From contig CBDUVZ010000001.1 of the NCBI GenBank assembly GCA_965370805.1, positions 1 to 64,000 of the forward strand: a DNA stretch of 64,000 nucleotides. The letters are read 5' to 3'. The notes below the pieces were generated by a model. It saw only the letters and a program-made list of their open reading frames with translations. It did no database searches and had not been told where the DNA came from. Origin of the DNA: CBDUVZ01 sp965370805 (GTDB taxonomy: Bacteria; Hydrothermota; Tepidihabitantia; Tepidihabitantales; Tepidihabitantaceae). Made by a program: the position numbers and the translations under genes. This document shows, in pieces, positions 7,357 through 16,411 of this stretch (its first letter is position 1; every line of letters begins with the position of its first letter).

Positions 7357-8652
7357 TCACGGTTTCGATTCGGCTCCCGGCTCGGTGACGCCGAGAAGGT
7401 AGTTGATCCGGGCCGCCTGGATGTAGGTGTCGCAGAGCGCACTCACGTGGGTCGCCCGGGCCTGGGCCAGGTCGGCTTCGACGTTGAACAGGTCGGCCGG
7501 AGAAATCGCCCCGAGCCGGTGCTGTTCCCGGGCCAGTTCGGACAGTTCCTGGTTGAGCCGGAGGTTGCGTTGAGCGTAGTCCCAGGTCTGTTTCGCTTCC
7601 TGGTATTCCAGAATGGCCGAAGTGCCCGTCGTCCTGATTGCCAGCGCGGCCGAGGTCGCAGCGGCGCGGGCGCGGTGCGATTCCGTGGTCGCATCAACGA
7701 TGTCGAGGACATAGGACTTCAGGTCGAGCAGGGGGAAGCTGGCCCGGATGCCGTAGGATATCGCGTCGTTCTCGCACCACCGGCCGTAGCTCGATGGAAA
7801 CGCCGAGTCGGAGAAACTGGAACTCCAGTAGGCGGATACGCTCGGCAGCGCCCGCCCGATTGCGGAGGCGACGCCCATGCGGGCGGCGGTTTGGGTCTTC
7901 GCGGCCAGGGCGATACCCGGATTGCGGCGCCGGATTTCGGCCAGCAGGCTGTCCGGGTCCGAAATCGGGAATCCCGAAGGCTCGGTCAGTTTCTCGGTCG
8001 GTCGGACCAGGACGTTATCGCCGAGATTGACGGTCGCCTTGAACGCTTCGGCCGCGACCGCCAGGGATTTCTCGGCCCGCAGCAGTTCGATTTCGGCCTG
8101 GGACCGGAACACCTCGGAGCGCATGAAGTCAATCCTCGATGCTGCGCCGAGCAGGTGCTTTTCCTCGATGACCCGCAGGTTCTCCTCGGCGCGGCGCAGC
8201 GAAGCGCGGGCCGCGTCAAGCAGCAGTCGGGTCTTGAGCAGGTTCAGGTAGTCGGTTGTGACGTCGTAGATGAGCCGGGCCTGTTTCTTCCGGGCTTCGG
8301 TCGCGTAGTAGCCGGAGTAGACCACCGAACTGGCCAGGCCGACGAATACGGCCGGGTCGAAGACGACCTGGTTGACAGTCAGGTTCCCGGTCCAGGACCA
8401 GTCCGAACCGGTCTGAAGCGACTCGGGCAGGAGACCGGAGCCGCCGTCGGATTTGGCATACCCGACTGACGCGCTGACACCCGGCAGCAGGTTTGTGATG
8501 CCGCGGGCAAGCCGGGACGCGCCCTGGGCCTGGGAAACTGAGATCTCGGTGCGGACCGGGCTCTGCTTCAGCGCGACGCGGAGTGCGTCGGCCAGGGACA
8601 TCTCAATCGTGTCGGGCACCGCAACAGTTATCGCCAGCAGCAATGCGAGCAT
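7357..8652 (-). CDS. TolC-family outer-membrane efflux protein
   Basis: This 431-residue protein begins with a short signal peptide (MLALLLAITVAV) followed by IEMSLADALRVALKQSP, the usual start of the outer-membrane efflux protein domain. It contains two OEP repeats with long heptad-rich helices (ATRKK...LIYDVTTDYLNLLKTR and ELAREQHRLGAISPADLFNVE). It should form a trimeric outer-membrane channel. A GGAGGA ribosome site lies inside the 3' end of the Yip1 gene. Being encoded with an adaptor and a MacB pair, it is most likely dedicated to this pump rather than shared. Confidence 0.9.
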   Translation of the reverse strand: MLALLLAITVAVPDTIEMSLADALRVALKQSPVRTEISVSQAQGASRLARGITNLLPGVSASVGYAKSDGGSGLLPESLQTGSDWSWTGNLTVNQVVFDPAVFVGLASSVVYSGYYATEARKKQARLIYDVTTDYLNLLKTRLLLDAARASLRRAEENLRVIEEKHLLGAASRIDFMRSEVFRSQAEIELLRAEKSLAVAAEAFKATVNLGDNVLVRPTEKLTEPSGFPISDPDSLLAEIRRRNPGIALAAKTQTAARMGVASAIGRALPSVSAYWSSSFSDSAFPSSYGRWCENDAISYGIRASFPLLDLKSYVLDIVDATTESHRARAAATSAALAIRTTGTSAILEYQEAKQTWDYAQRNLRLNQELSELAREQHRLGAISPADLFNVEADLAQARATHVSALCDTYIQAARINYLLGVTEPGAESKP

Positions 8653-8656
8653 GGGC

Positions 8657-9337
8657 TTACCGTCCTCCTCCCAGCATGGCGAGCAGACCCAGGACTACCG
8701 TTATCAGAGCCCAGACTCCGAACACGAGCCAGTACGACTTCGACCCCCTGGTGTCGAAGACCAGTTTGATTCCGAGCCCGAACAGGATGAACTGCCAGAT
8801 TGTGAACGGGTCGATGCGGGCGAGCAGTGCGGCCAGGAATCCGCCTTCGATGCCCGGGAACGCCGCGAGCAGGCTGGTGCTCACTTCGGCGGACTGCTTC
8901 AGCAGGATGAGAACCGCACGGACGACCGCACCGGGCAGGGCAATCAGGCTGCCGTGGGCCACGACCGCGAGCATGCGGCGGAAGTTGCCGCTGCCCCCGA
9001 GCAACGGCAGACCGAGGTTGAATACCAGGGTGATGAAGAGGATGCCGATTACCTGCATCAGCAGTGATCCGACGAGCGGCAGCCCGAATCTCATCGCCGG
9101 GCTTCCGTAGAATTTCTCCATGCCTTCCGTGGCCTGTTCGATCTGCTCTTCGCTCATGCCGCGCTTTTCCATCTGTTCGATTGCCGTTTCGCGCTGCGCG
9201 TCCCAGTCAACGTACTGGGTGGCGAGCACGGTCACCGCCAGGTTGGCGACGATTGCGATGACGAGCGGCACGAGCCAGACCGGCTTTTCCTTCAGCCGCT
9301 GCAGAACGGCGGTCGGCGAAGTGTAGATACCAAACAT
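8657..9337 (-). CDS. Yip1-domain integral membrane protein
   Basis: A 226-residue Yip1-family protein with five predicted hydrophobic segments. It starts MFGIYTSPTAVLQRLKEKPVW, typical of bacterial Yip1-like proteins (F..P..vf..l...P.w...l), then has a periplasmic or cytosolic loop rich in Met/Glu (EQMEKRGMSEEQIEQATEGM) and four more helices. The frame extends 40 codons upstream into repeat DNA, but ATG 9337 has GGAAGGAGT before it. It leads the efflux operon and abuts the TolC gene, suggesting a role in assembling or regulating that pump. The function of bacterial Yip1 proteins is not established. Confidence 0.85.
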   Translation of the reverse strand: MFGIYTSPTAVLQRLKEKPVWLVPLVIAIVANLAVTVLATQYVDWDAQRETAIEQMEKRGMSEEQIEQATEGMEKFYGSPAMRFGLPLVGSLLMQVIGILFITLVFNLGLPLLGGSGNFRRMLAVVAHGSLIALPGAVVRAVLILLKQSAEVSTSLLAAFPGIEGGFLAALLARIDPFTIWQFILFGLGIKLVFDTRGSKSYWLVFGVWALITVVLGLLAMLGGGR

Positions 9338-9587
9338 CGATACTCCTTCCGCTAATTCAGAAGTGCGAATGTGGAATGACGAATCGCAGCGGAAACCACT
9401 AAGGAAATGTCGAATGGCGAATGACGATTTCCGAATTCGGCACTCGAAACTCGGCATTCGGCATTCAGAAGGACATGATGAACGCCGACAGAACAGAGTG
9501 TCTTTCGATTTCCGTTCTGCGACGCAGGAGCAGGTGCCATTGGATGGCTCAACTCGCAGTTCGCCATTCGCACTTCGGCATTTCCTC
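9338..9587. repeat. Interspersed CGAATG-type repeat region
   Basis: This 250-base gap holds no gene. It is built largely of degenerate words related to TGTCGAATGGCGAATGACGA and GGCACTCGAAACTCGGCATTC in both orientations. The same family recurs inside three genes at about 47.72, 50.12 and 52.26 kb. The Yip1 ribosome site is at its left end. No convincing promoter was found in it. Confidence 0.55.
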
Positions 9588-11054
9588 TCATCTGGTCAGC
9601 CGGCCGGTGTGCTGGGCGTCGTGCCGGTACTGGGGCCAGGGCGTATCGGCCGGCGGGGCATCGCCTTTGAACGCGAAGAGCCCGCCGTCCCACGAGCCGA
9701 CGTACACCGTGCCGTCCGGCGCGATTACCGGGGCCGAGGCGAAATAGAGGTCCTTGTCATCGGCTGCGATTTCGTAGCGCCAGAGCAGCCGCCCGCGCGA
9801 ACTGAGGGCGTAGAAGTAGCCGTCGTCCGGCAGGAAGTAGAGCGTGCCGTTGGCTGCGAGGGCCGGCGGCGCGACAATGATGTCTTCAGTTTCGTAGATA
9901 TGCACTATCGTGCCGCGCGGCGGCTTGCGGCAGAGATAGTCACTGTCGGTGCCGAGATAGAGCGTATCGGCCGGCCCGATGATGACCTCGGGGTGGATTT
10001 CATCCTCTTCCGGAACCGGCGCCCGCCAGCGGAGCCGGCCGTCCGGTCCGATGGCATAGAGAAAGCCGTCGGTATTCGGGGCATAGACCGTTCCGGCCGC
10101 GTCGGGAACCGCAGGCGCGAAGAAAGAGAAGTAGGGGTCTTCTTCGCCGGCACCGAATGCCCAGCGGAGTCGCCGGCGTGAATCAAGACAGTAAACCGAG
10201 TCCGACGTGATGTAAATGAGCCCGTCGTGCCCGATTGACGGGGAGGAGGCGATTTCCGCCCCGGTTTCAAATGACCAGCGCAGCTTGCCGTCCGGCGTCA
10301 CGGCGAGCAGCGCGCCGGTGTCAGAGCCGACGTAGATTGTGCCGTCACTGCCGATTGCGGGCGCGGTGTAGAATTCGTCCCCGAGGAGCAGTTTCCATTG
10401 CAGTTCGCCTTCCGTGTCGAAGCAGTAGAGATGGCTGTCGAGCGCAGGCACGTAGACCAAGTCACTGGTTCCGGTCGGCCGCGGGGCGAACCAACTGAGG
10501 GGGTTGCAGCCCTTCCGTGCGGAAAGCGCCGGGTTGCGGGCAATCGCGGCTGATGCCACGATCGAGCCGCCGGTCTCAAAAGACCAGCGGAGCTGTCCCT
10601 GCGGGTCAATCGAATAGAACCAGCCTTCTTCGTCGCCGACGTAGATATTACCGTCGTGGTCGAGAGTCGGGGAGGCGTAGATCGGGTCAAATGTCGGGAA
10701 CGCCCACTTGAGGGGCGGGTCGGTGACGGTCACGAACAGCGGTTTGCTCCATTCCGAGATACGACCGAGGGAGTCTCTGGCCCGGACCTGAATCCCGAAC
10801 CGGCCCAGCCGGCGATACTGGTGATACCGGTAGGTATCGACCCTGCTGCGCAGCGGCTTCGTCCAGTCAAGAGTAGTGCCGTCTCCCCACGCTATCCGGT
10901 AGGAAACAGGCAGCAGCACGCCGGGCGGGGGGAAGATGCCCAGTTCGGTCTCGGTGAGCGTGTCGGCGCGCATCGGCGCAACGAGAGAATCGGGCGGGAC
11001 CAGCGGTCCTGCGCCCAGAATAGTCAGCAGGCAGAGCGTGGTGATTGATACCAT
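9588..11054 (-). CDS. Secreted PQQ-type beta-propeller protein (BamB-like repeats)
   Basis: A 488-residue exported protein. After a signal peptide (MVSITTLCLLTILGAGPL) comes a beta-sandwich-like region (about 40-110, with ISWG.G-like and VRARDSLGRISEWSKP motifs). Then repeated units read DHDGNIYVGDEEGWFYSIDPQGQLRWSFETGG, GSDGTIYVGSDTGALLAVTPDGKLRWSFETG and APDGTVYVGSWDGGLFAFKG, the PQQ-like beta-propeller signature. Such propellers act as scaffolds or bind partners in the periplasm or outside; without catalytic residues no enzymatic role is claimed. It ends WPQYRHDAQHTGRLTR and has no sorting tail. Confidence 0.85.
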   Translation of the reverse strand: MVSITTLCLLTILGAGPLVPPDSLVAPMRADTLTETELGIFPPPGVLLPVSYRIAWGDGTTLDWTKPLRSRVDTYRYHQYRRLGRFGIQVRARDSLGRISEWSKPLFVTVTDPPLKWAFPTFDPIYASPTLDHDGNIYVGDEEGWFYSIDPQGQLRWSFETGGSIVASAAIARNPALSARKGCNPLSWFAPRPTGTSDLVYVPALDSHLYCFDTEGELQWKLLLGDEFYTAPAIGSDGTIYVGSDTGALLAVTPDGKLRWSFETGAEIASSPSIGHDGLIYITSDSVYCLDSRRRLRWAFGAGEEDPYFSFFAPAVPDAAGTVYAPNTDGFLYAIGPDGRLRWRAPVPEEDEIHPEVIIGPADTLYLGTDSDYLCRKPPRGTIVHIYETEDIIVAPPALAANGTLYFLPDDGYFYALSSRGRLLWRYEIAADDKDLYFASAPVIAPDGTVYVGSWDGGLFAFKGDAPPADTPWPQYRHDAQHTGRLTR

Positions 11055-11245
11055 TCCAGCGGCCTCCGTTTGATTACTTTACTTACCTACACGGCCAAGC
11101 GACCCGTTATCCAAACGAACCATATAGTCTTAGACGAGAAGTTGTTGTCAAGGGTTGCAGACAAATCCGGGGAAGCCCCGGTGATGTCAGGTTCGCTTCT
11201 CTGGTCCGGATTGACTTGCGCAGACTGTCCCGGTTCAGGTGGTCA
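11055..11245. other. Leader and upstream region of the PQQ propeller gene
   Basis: A GGAGG ribosome site lies about 8 bases before the ATG at 11054. Upstream on the minus strand is a TTGACA (11146-11151), but the nearest -10-like words (CTATAT, TATATG) are at a spacing of 18-19, so the promoter call is weak. This stretch is more AT-rich than its surroundings and has no other gene. Confidence 0.35.
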
Positions 11246-11500
11246 TCACTGGATGATGACCTTGCGGCTTGGACCCTCGGACCCTTGATTCCTTGATCCT
11301 TTTCCTCTCACGAAGTAGACGCCCGGACTCAAATGTCGGACGTCATTCTCGCCCGGGTGCAGGTCCGTGACCTTCCGACCCCGGTTCAAGTCGGCATCGC
11401 CCCGCAGTCCTTTCAGGTAGTAGTTAGGTGAACAGGCTGTGATGCTTCTCGGAATACCACGACGGACACCCGGGCCGAATCGCCGGATACGCAGACATCC
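11246..11500 (-). pseudogene. Caspase-like gene relic fused to a sorting tail
   Basis: Read on the minus strand this segment matches the end of the intact caspase gene at 14157-16403: SSWYSEKHHSLFT, then YYLKGLRG. However, one extra base in the SLFTYYY region (compare 11423-11432 with 14333-14341) shifts the frame and creates TAA. The downstream part reads GRKVTDLHPGENDVRHLSP and GVYFVRGKGSRNQG, a type-IX-like sorting tail that the intact caspases lack, ending at the TGA at 11246. The 5' part, including both catalytic residues, is missing. It is therefore a decayed, tail-bearing third caspase paralogue. Confidence 0.7.
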
Positions 11501-11523
11501 ATACCGTCACAGCGACCAGCGGT

Positions 11524-11700
11524 TCACTCCCCGTCTCCGCCCTTCAGTTCCTCCTCTGCCTGCTTGGATTGCTTGTGTTCCAGCAGGACCTTGTCAACCC
11601 GACGGATCTGGTCTTCAGGGTTTTCCTTCACTACTTCCTTCTTCGCGCACGAAGCTGCCAGGAGGAGTATCGTCGCGGTCACGACTACAAATATACGCAT
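11524..11700 (-). CDS. Small lipoprotein, truncated paralogue of the LPP20-like protein
   Basis: A 58-residue frame with an AGGAG ribosome site and a lipoprotein signal, MRIFVVVTATILLLAASCAK, the cysteine being the lipidation site. The remaining 40 residues (EDQIRRVDKVLLEHKQSK, then QAEEELKGG) align with the last 30 residues of the LPP20-like protein at 19570-20205 (QDQIDRVNDVFQQHWESK, then KAEQELKEE). It thus keeps only the signal and the C-terminal amphipathic helix of that paralogue. It may be functional as a small lipoprotein or be a deletion remnant. Confidence 0.65.
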   Translation of the reverse strand: MRIFVVVTATILLLAASCAKKEVVKENPEDQIRRVDKVLLEHKQSKQAEEELKGGDGE

Positions 11701-11773
11701 CGTATTGCTCCTTTCAGTTCGCTGGGCAACTCGGTTCCCCGCAATGTGTGGGATTCCGGGGATGCTGCAAGGA

Positions 11774-14137
11774 TCACTGCGCCACCTTCGCGATTCTTAT
11801 GTCTGCTTTGACACCAACAGGCTGAGGGAAGAACTGTGGAGTCTGAGTGTAACCCAGGCGGCGGGATTCGTCCTTCACCTTCGGGGTCACGTAGTCATGG
11901 AGTTCCTCAAGCGTCACCCAGCCGTCATTGTCGTTGTCCGCCGCGCCGCGCAGGCCCTTCAGGAGATAGTACGTAAACAGCCCGTGGCGTTTGGATTCGA
12001 AGTCCTGACTGATTTCGCTGCCGGCTGAGGCGGTCAATACGGCAATCTTCTCCAATTCCCGCGTTTCTTCCTCGATTCGTACCGGCACCAATGGCCGCAC
12101 GCCTCTGGCAACAATGGATCGTCCGCCTGCGCCCGAGAAACAGGCATCCATGACCACGACCACATCCTCAGCGGGTAGCTTCTGTAGCGACGAGTACAGC
12201 CGTTTCAATGGGTACAATTTGGAAATGAACCCCGGCTCGCCGTCGTACGGAACCAGATAGGCATCACCCTTCTCAGGATTCGGCGTGCCGTGCCCGGCGA
12301 AATAGACGAAGACGAATGACCCTTCGCGCACATTCCGCTGCAACCATTCCTCGAGATAGGCGGACAAGTCGCTCAGGGTAGCCCTGTCATCAGTCAAGAC
12401 AATGATATTCCCTTCGGGGATGCCGGAAACACTCACCAGGTATTCTTTCATCGACTCGGCATCTCGCTTGGCGTAGTTCACTGTTGGAATCTGGTCAGAC
12501 CGATACTGCGAGATACCGATGACGACCGCGTAGGCATCGTCCCTTATGTACGATGCCGGCCCCAGCGGCTGATCGACATCGACCAGTCCGGAAACGAACT
12601 CAACTTCCCGTTCTATCCTCGCCGGCTGCATGGCGACCTGCAGTTCCTTTTCCTCCAAGGCCCCAAAGCCCTGAGCCTCCGTTACCCTAATGATGATGCT
12701 GCCCTCGTCCGGTTCAACCTGGTAAGGCAAGACCGCTTCGAAGACCACCTCTCTTTCCCGTCCGGCAGGAATAGCACCAACGACTTTCTCTCTGCCCAGA
12801 TAGCCCAGCGCCTTACTGGTTCCGGAAAGCAACACCCTGACTCCCTTGGCGTCACACCCGCCCCTGTTCGTGACTGTCAGCTTGATGCTTACCCTCTCCC
12901 CACCATCCAAGACCCTGTTGTTGTTCTGGTCGCTGAACAAACAAGTAAAGGAAAGTCTTGGAGGTATTCCCGGTATCGATGGCTCCGCAGATATTCCCTC
13001 ATCCACGATTTCCTTTTCCTTCACAGAAGCATCATGACCAATTGCTGTCGCAGTGTCTCTTGCCGTTCCCCGGACATAGAAACTCGCTGGGTTTACCAGC
13101 TTCACTGTGAAATTGAACCCCGGTTTCAGTTCTTTTGCCTTCTGGAAACTGGCCTCTGCCAGATCATAGCTATCAAGGCTCAGATATGCCTCTCCGCACC
13201 GAAAAAAGGCTTCCGCAGCTTGCTCCGTCTCGCCTCCAGCAAGGCATTTCGCCGAGGCCCCGGAGAACTCAACTACCGCGGAATCAGGTCGGCCCAGATG
13301 GAAGTATGCATATCCCTTGTTCATGTCAGAGCTGGCTTCAGTAGGATAGTACTGCTGCACTGCCGAATAGGCCTTGACCGCCCATCCGTATAGTCCCTTT
13401 GAGTAGAACCACTCGGCCAGCAGACGAACGTCTGCTGTATCTTCTGAAACAAGCTGTAGGACCCGGGCGAAATCGGCAGATGCCAGATAGTCCTTGCCCG
13501 CCTGGTGGTATACGTAGCCGCGACGCACAAAAGGCAGCCACAGAGTAGAGTCCTTTTCAATCGCTTGCGATAGGGCAACAGCAGCGAATGTTGTCTCAGC
13601 CTTCTGCAGGCAACTGTCAGCCAGGTTCAGGAGTTCGTCCGGTTTCATTTTCTCCAAGTCCCGGACTCTCACGAAATCTCTTGCAGCTTCGTCTTCCTTG
13701 CCCAATGCGAGGTATATCTCAATCCTTTCCTGGTACACCTTTTTCGCTATTCCGGGCGACAATCCTGCAGCTCTAGCATAATCTGCCAGCGCTGAGTCAG
13801 GTTTGCCCAACTGATTGTAAGCATTCGCCCGATAGTAGTACGGTAACGCCATGTACGGCATGACCTGCAAGACAGCGGTGAAATCCTCTACCGCTTCCTC
13901 GTAAGTGCCCTGCTGGAAATAGGCCAATCCTCTCAGATAGCAATACTGGGGATTGTCTTTCGACTGCAGTGCGTGGTTCGCCAACTGAATTGCTTCCTGG
14001 TAGCGACCTTCGTAGTACGCAGCCTTGGCCTCTTCCAACTCCGCATCATAGGGGCCTGCATGTGTCTGGGTAGAGACGGCCAGAACAAAGGCAAGGCACA
14101 AGACTATGGAGAAGGGAAATGAAAGCCTGGTGCTCAT
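11774..14137 (-). CDS. Secreted TPR-caspase (peptidase C14-like) protein
   Basis: A 787-residue protein with a signal peptide, about eight TPR-like helical repeats (residues 25-340; for example AAYYEGRYQEAIQLANHAL and CYLRGLAYFQQGTYEEAVED), a beta-sandwich (about 395-500) and a C-terminal caspase domain (about 530-780). The catalytic dyad is visible as His616 in FAGHG and Cys666 in MDACFSG. The end contains a D-rich NDNDGWVTLEELHDY loop resembling an EF-hand. GGGAGG precedes the ATG. Bacterial C14 relatives cleave after basic or acidic residues; the target here is unknown. It lies in a lipoprotein and propeller gene cluster. Confidence 0.9.
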   Translation of the reverse strand: MSTRLSFPFSIVLCLAFVLAVSTQTHAGPYDAELEEAKAAYYEGRYQEAIQLANHALQSKDNPQYCYLRGLAYFQQGTYEEAVEDFTAVLQVMPYMALPYYYRANAYNQLGKPDSALADYARAAGLSPGIAKKVYQERIEIYLALGKEDEAARDFVRVRDLEKMKPDELLNLADSCLQKAETTFAAVALSQAIEKDSTLWLPFVRRGYVYHQAGKDYLASADFARVLQLVSEDTADVRLLAEWFYSKGLYGWAVKAYSAVQQYYPTEASSDMNKGYAYFHLGRPDSAVVEFSGASAKCLAGGETEQAAEAFFRCGEAYLSLDSYDLAEASFQKAKELKPGFNFTVKLVNPASFYVRGTARDTATAIGHDASVKEKEIVDEGISAEPSIPGIPPRLSFTCLFSDQNNNRVLDGGERVSIKLTVTNRGGCDAKGVRVLLSGTSKALGYLGREKVVGAIPAGREREVVFEAVLPYQVEPDEGSIIIRVTEAQGFGALEEKELQVAMQPARIEREVEFVSGLVDVDQPLGPASYIRDDAYAVVIGISQYRSDQIPTVNYAKRDAESMKEYLVSVSGIPEGNIIVLTDDRATLSDLSAYLEEWLQRNVREGSFVFVYFAGHGTPNPEKGDAYLVPYDGEPGFISKLYPLKRLYSSLQKLPAEDVVVVMDACFSGAGGRSIVARGVRPLVPVRIEEETRELEKIAVLTASAGSEISQDFESKRHGLFTYYLLKGLRGAADNDNDGWVTLEELHDYVTPKVKDESRRLGYTQTPQFFPQPVGVKADIRIAKVAQ

Positions 14138-14156
14138 GAATCCTCCCGGAAGCCAA

Positions 14157-16403
14157 TCACTTCAGCCTCACTATCACCTTCGACTCGTCGCCGGAGAAGG
14201 TTGGAGTCTGGGTGCGGCCGCGGAGGCGGCGGGCGCGGTAGGGTACGTTTTCGGTCACGTAGTCCCTGAGTTCACCAAGCGTGACCTCCCGGTCCTTATT
14301 CGCGTCGGCCTCGCCCCGTAGTCCTTTCAGGTAGTAGTACGTGAACAGGCTGTGATGCTTCTCGGAATACCACGATGACACCTGGGCCGAGTCGCAGGAC
14401 GTGAAGACATCCAGCCCGCTGCCCGGAGCATCCGTCACCCCGGTCACCGGCAGGGGACTCGCCTCGCCAATCAGCATGCCCGCGTCGTACCCCCCGGAGA
14501 AACAGGCGTCAATCACAACCGTCACACTCCGGGCCGGGAGTTTCGCGAGGTTGGCGTAGAACGTCTCCAGTGAGTAGCCGTTCAGCTTCACATAGTCGGG
14601 ATGGCAGTCACTGGGCACGAAGTAGCCCTTCCTCGAGCCGAGGTCCGGCGCGCCGTGCCCGGAGTAGTAGACGAACACATCGCTCTTGCCGGGCTTCACG
14701 TAGTCAAACAACATACCTTCGTGCACGGTCGCGGAGCCGAAGGCGCGCTCCAAATCGCTCTTCCTGGCGTTGCTGTAGAAGATGATGTTCTCGTCCCTGC
14801 AGCCCAGCGTTCTCTTGAAGTACTCCTTCATGACCCTGCCGTCGTTGTCCGCGTACTCGACCGCGGGGACCGAAGGGCTCTCGTAATTCTGGTTGGCGAT
14901 GATGACGGCCACCGCGTCAGGATTAGTCATCCCGGTTTCGGGTATGTCCGTGTCGACGTCGACGGCGAAGGTCGGCGGCGGGACGTAGACACCCGTGTCT
15001 GTCCTGACAACCGGCTTGATGACGACTTCCCCGGGCCTCTTCACCGGCCGGTTCAATGGGAACACGACCGTCGTGTCCGTGCTGAATTCCCGCCTTCTCT
15101 CACGCAGGAAGATGGTCAATGGTAGCACGGTATCCTGGAAACGGGCGCCGACGAAGACCGTGAACTTCGCCGTCTGCCACGCGCCGGGTTCCATGCTGCC
15201 GAAGTTGAACACCGGCTCCGCGTCCAGGTAGGTTACACCAACTGGGACCTTGACCTCGCACTTGACCCGCTCGGCCCGGCCCGGACCCTGGTTCAGGACA
15301 ACAAGAGTGATGTTCGCGGACTTGCCGGCCACAACTTCACCTTCTTCCACCGCTTTCTCGTGCAGGACGACGTTCGGCGCCGCGAACCTGCGGGTCTGGA
15401 ACTTCACTACCCTGGGTTCCGCGTCCGCCTGGAAGTACTGCTCCTGCACCTCGACCCGCAACTCGACGGTCCCGGTTTGCATTTTCCGGGTTGCGCTCAC
15501 CGGGATAACCACACGCTTGCTCTCCATCAGGCCGACCTTGTCAATCATATGGGTGGTTGTAAGCACCAGTCCGGGGACCGGCTGTGAGAGAATGAGCCTC
15601 ACATCCAGGTCATGGGCAACGCCCCGGCCGGTGTTCCTGACAACCAGGACAATCCGGCCCGACTCGTCACCGTCAAGCACAAGGTCCCGGTCTCCGGTCG
15701 AATCGTCAAAAGAGACGCTGAACGAAAGCGCCGGAGGATACTTGCGCTCGCTAGCTCGCCTCAGCTTCGTCGCAATCGGTCGCAAGTCCACCGAGAACTG
15801 CCTGAGGTACTCACCGGTCGGTGAAGCAATACTGAAGTAATCTCGGTCCGGCACCCGGTCCTTGTAGAACGGGGCAAACTCCAGCATGTTGATATGCAGC
15901 TTGCCGCTCTGGTCCGCGGTGACGCTTGTCGCGTATTCAGTTCCTTTCAGCGAGACCTTGAACGGTCTGGCCGGAACAAACTGCTTCGCGGCAACAGTCT
16001 CCTTCTCACGTTCGACCAGCTTAGGCTTCTGGAGCAGGTTGCCGACCAGCATCCCCAGCCCCCCGCCCAGGCCGACAATCCCCGCGTCCCGGCCGAGAAC
16101 GGCTCGTCCCTGCGAGTTCAGCAGGGCATAGCCCCCGACTCCCAGGGCCGCGGACAAGATGGGTAGCGCCCACGACAGTTGCTTCCTCACTTGGGCCTCT
16201 TCCCGGAATCTCCTGGTTTCCTGTCCCCGGGCATCACAATTCAGCACAAGATATGGTGACTCCGAAGTCGGGAGAGAAGCCACGGTGAGATGGTAGCTGA
16301 CATCGTCCATCTCGCTCGAAATCGGCACGGTCCTCCCGGTCGGAACATACTTTGTTGTGCAGCCGAGCAGAAAAGCCAACAACAGCAATGCACATCGCCT
16401 CAT
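14157..16403 (-). CDS. Caspase-family lipoprotein with CARDB-like domains
   Basis: A 748-residue lipoprotein (MRRCALLLLAFLLGC lipobox). Next come a paired hydrophobic segment (about 95-145), two beta-sandwich domains (about 230-450, with VLDGDESGRIVLVVRNTGRG and GKSANITLVVLNQGPGRAE, as in CARDB/NEW3 domains), a Pro-rich linker and a caspase domain (about 490-720). His583 in YSGHGAPD and Cys634 in IDACFSGG form the dyad, and a DANKDREVTLGEL loop follows. A TTG one codon upstream is not needed because ATG 16403 has AGGAGG. It is the tail-less sister of the 11.8-14.1 kb caspase and the parent type of the relic at 11.3 kb. Confidence 0.9.
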   Translation of the reverse strand: MRRCALLLLAFLLGCTTKYVPTGRTVPISSEMDDVSYHLTVASLPTSESPYLVLNCDARGQETRRFREEAQVRKQLSWALPILSAALGVGGYALLNSQGRAVLGRDAGIVGLGGGLGMLVGNLLQKPKLVEREKETVAAKQFVPARPFKVSLKGTEYATSVTADQSGKLHINMLEFAPFYKDRVPDRDYFSIASPTGEYLRQFSVDLRPIATKLRRASERKYPPALSFSVSFDDSTGDRDLVLDGDESGRIVLVVRNTGRGVAHDLDVRLILSQPVPGLVLTTTHMIDKVGLMESKRVVIPVSATRKMQTGTVELRVEVQEQYFQADAEPRVVKFQTRRFAAPNVVLHEKAVEEGEVVAGKSANITLVVLNQGPGRAERVKCEVKVPVGVTYLDAEPVFNFGSMEPGAWQTAKFTVFVGARFQDTVLPLTIFLRERRREFSTDTTVVFPLNRPVKRPGEVVIKPVVRTDTGVYVPPPTFAVDVDTDIPETGMTNPDAVAVIIANQNYESPSVPAVEYADNDGRVMKEYFKRTLGCRDENIIFYSNARKSDLERAFGSATVHEGMLFDYVKPGKSDVFVYYSGHGAPDLGSRKGYFVPSDCHPDYVKLNGYSLETFYANLAKLPARSVTVVIDACFSGGYDAGMLIGEASPLPVTGVTDAPGSGLDVFTSCDSAQVSSWYSEKHHSLFTYYYLKGLRGEADANKDREVTLGELRDYVTENVPYRARRLRGRTQTPTFSGDESKVIVRLK

Positions 16404-16411
16404 CAACCCTC

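Noticed and set aside
5370..7388. 672-codon open frame on the plus strand
   Set aside because: It is the antisense of the MacB-type ATPase and adaptor genes; its product is rich in Arg/Gly/Asp runs without any domain, as expected of a shadow in GC-rich DNA.
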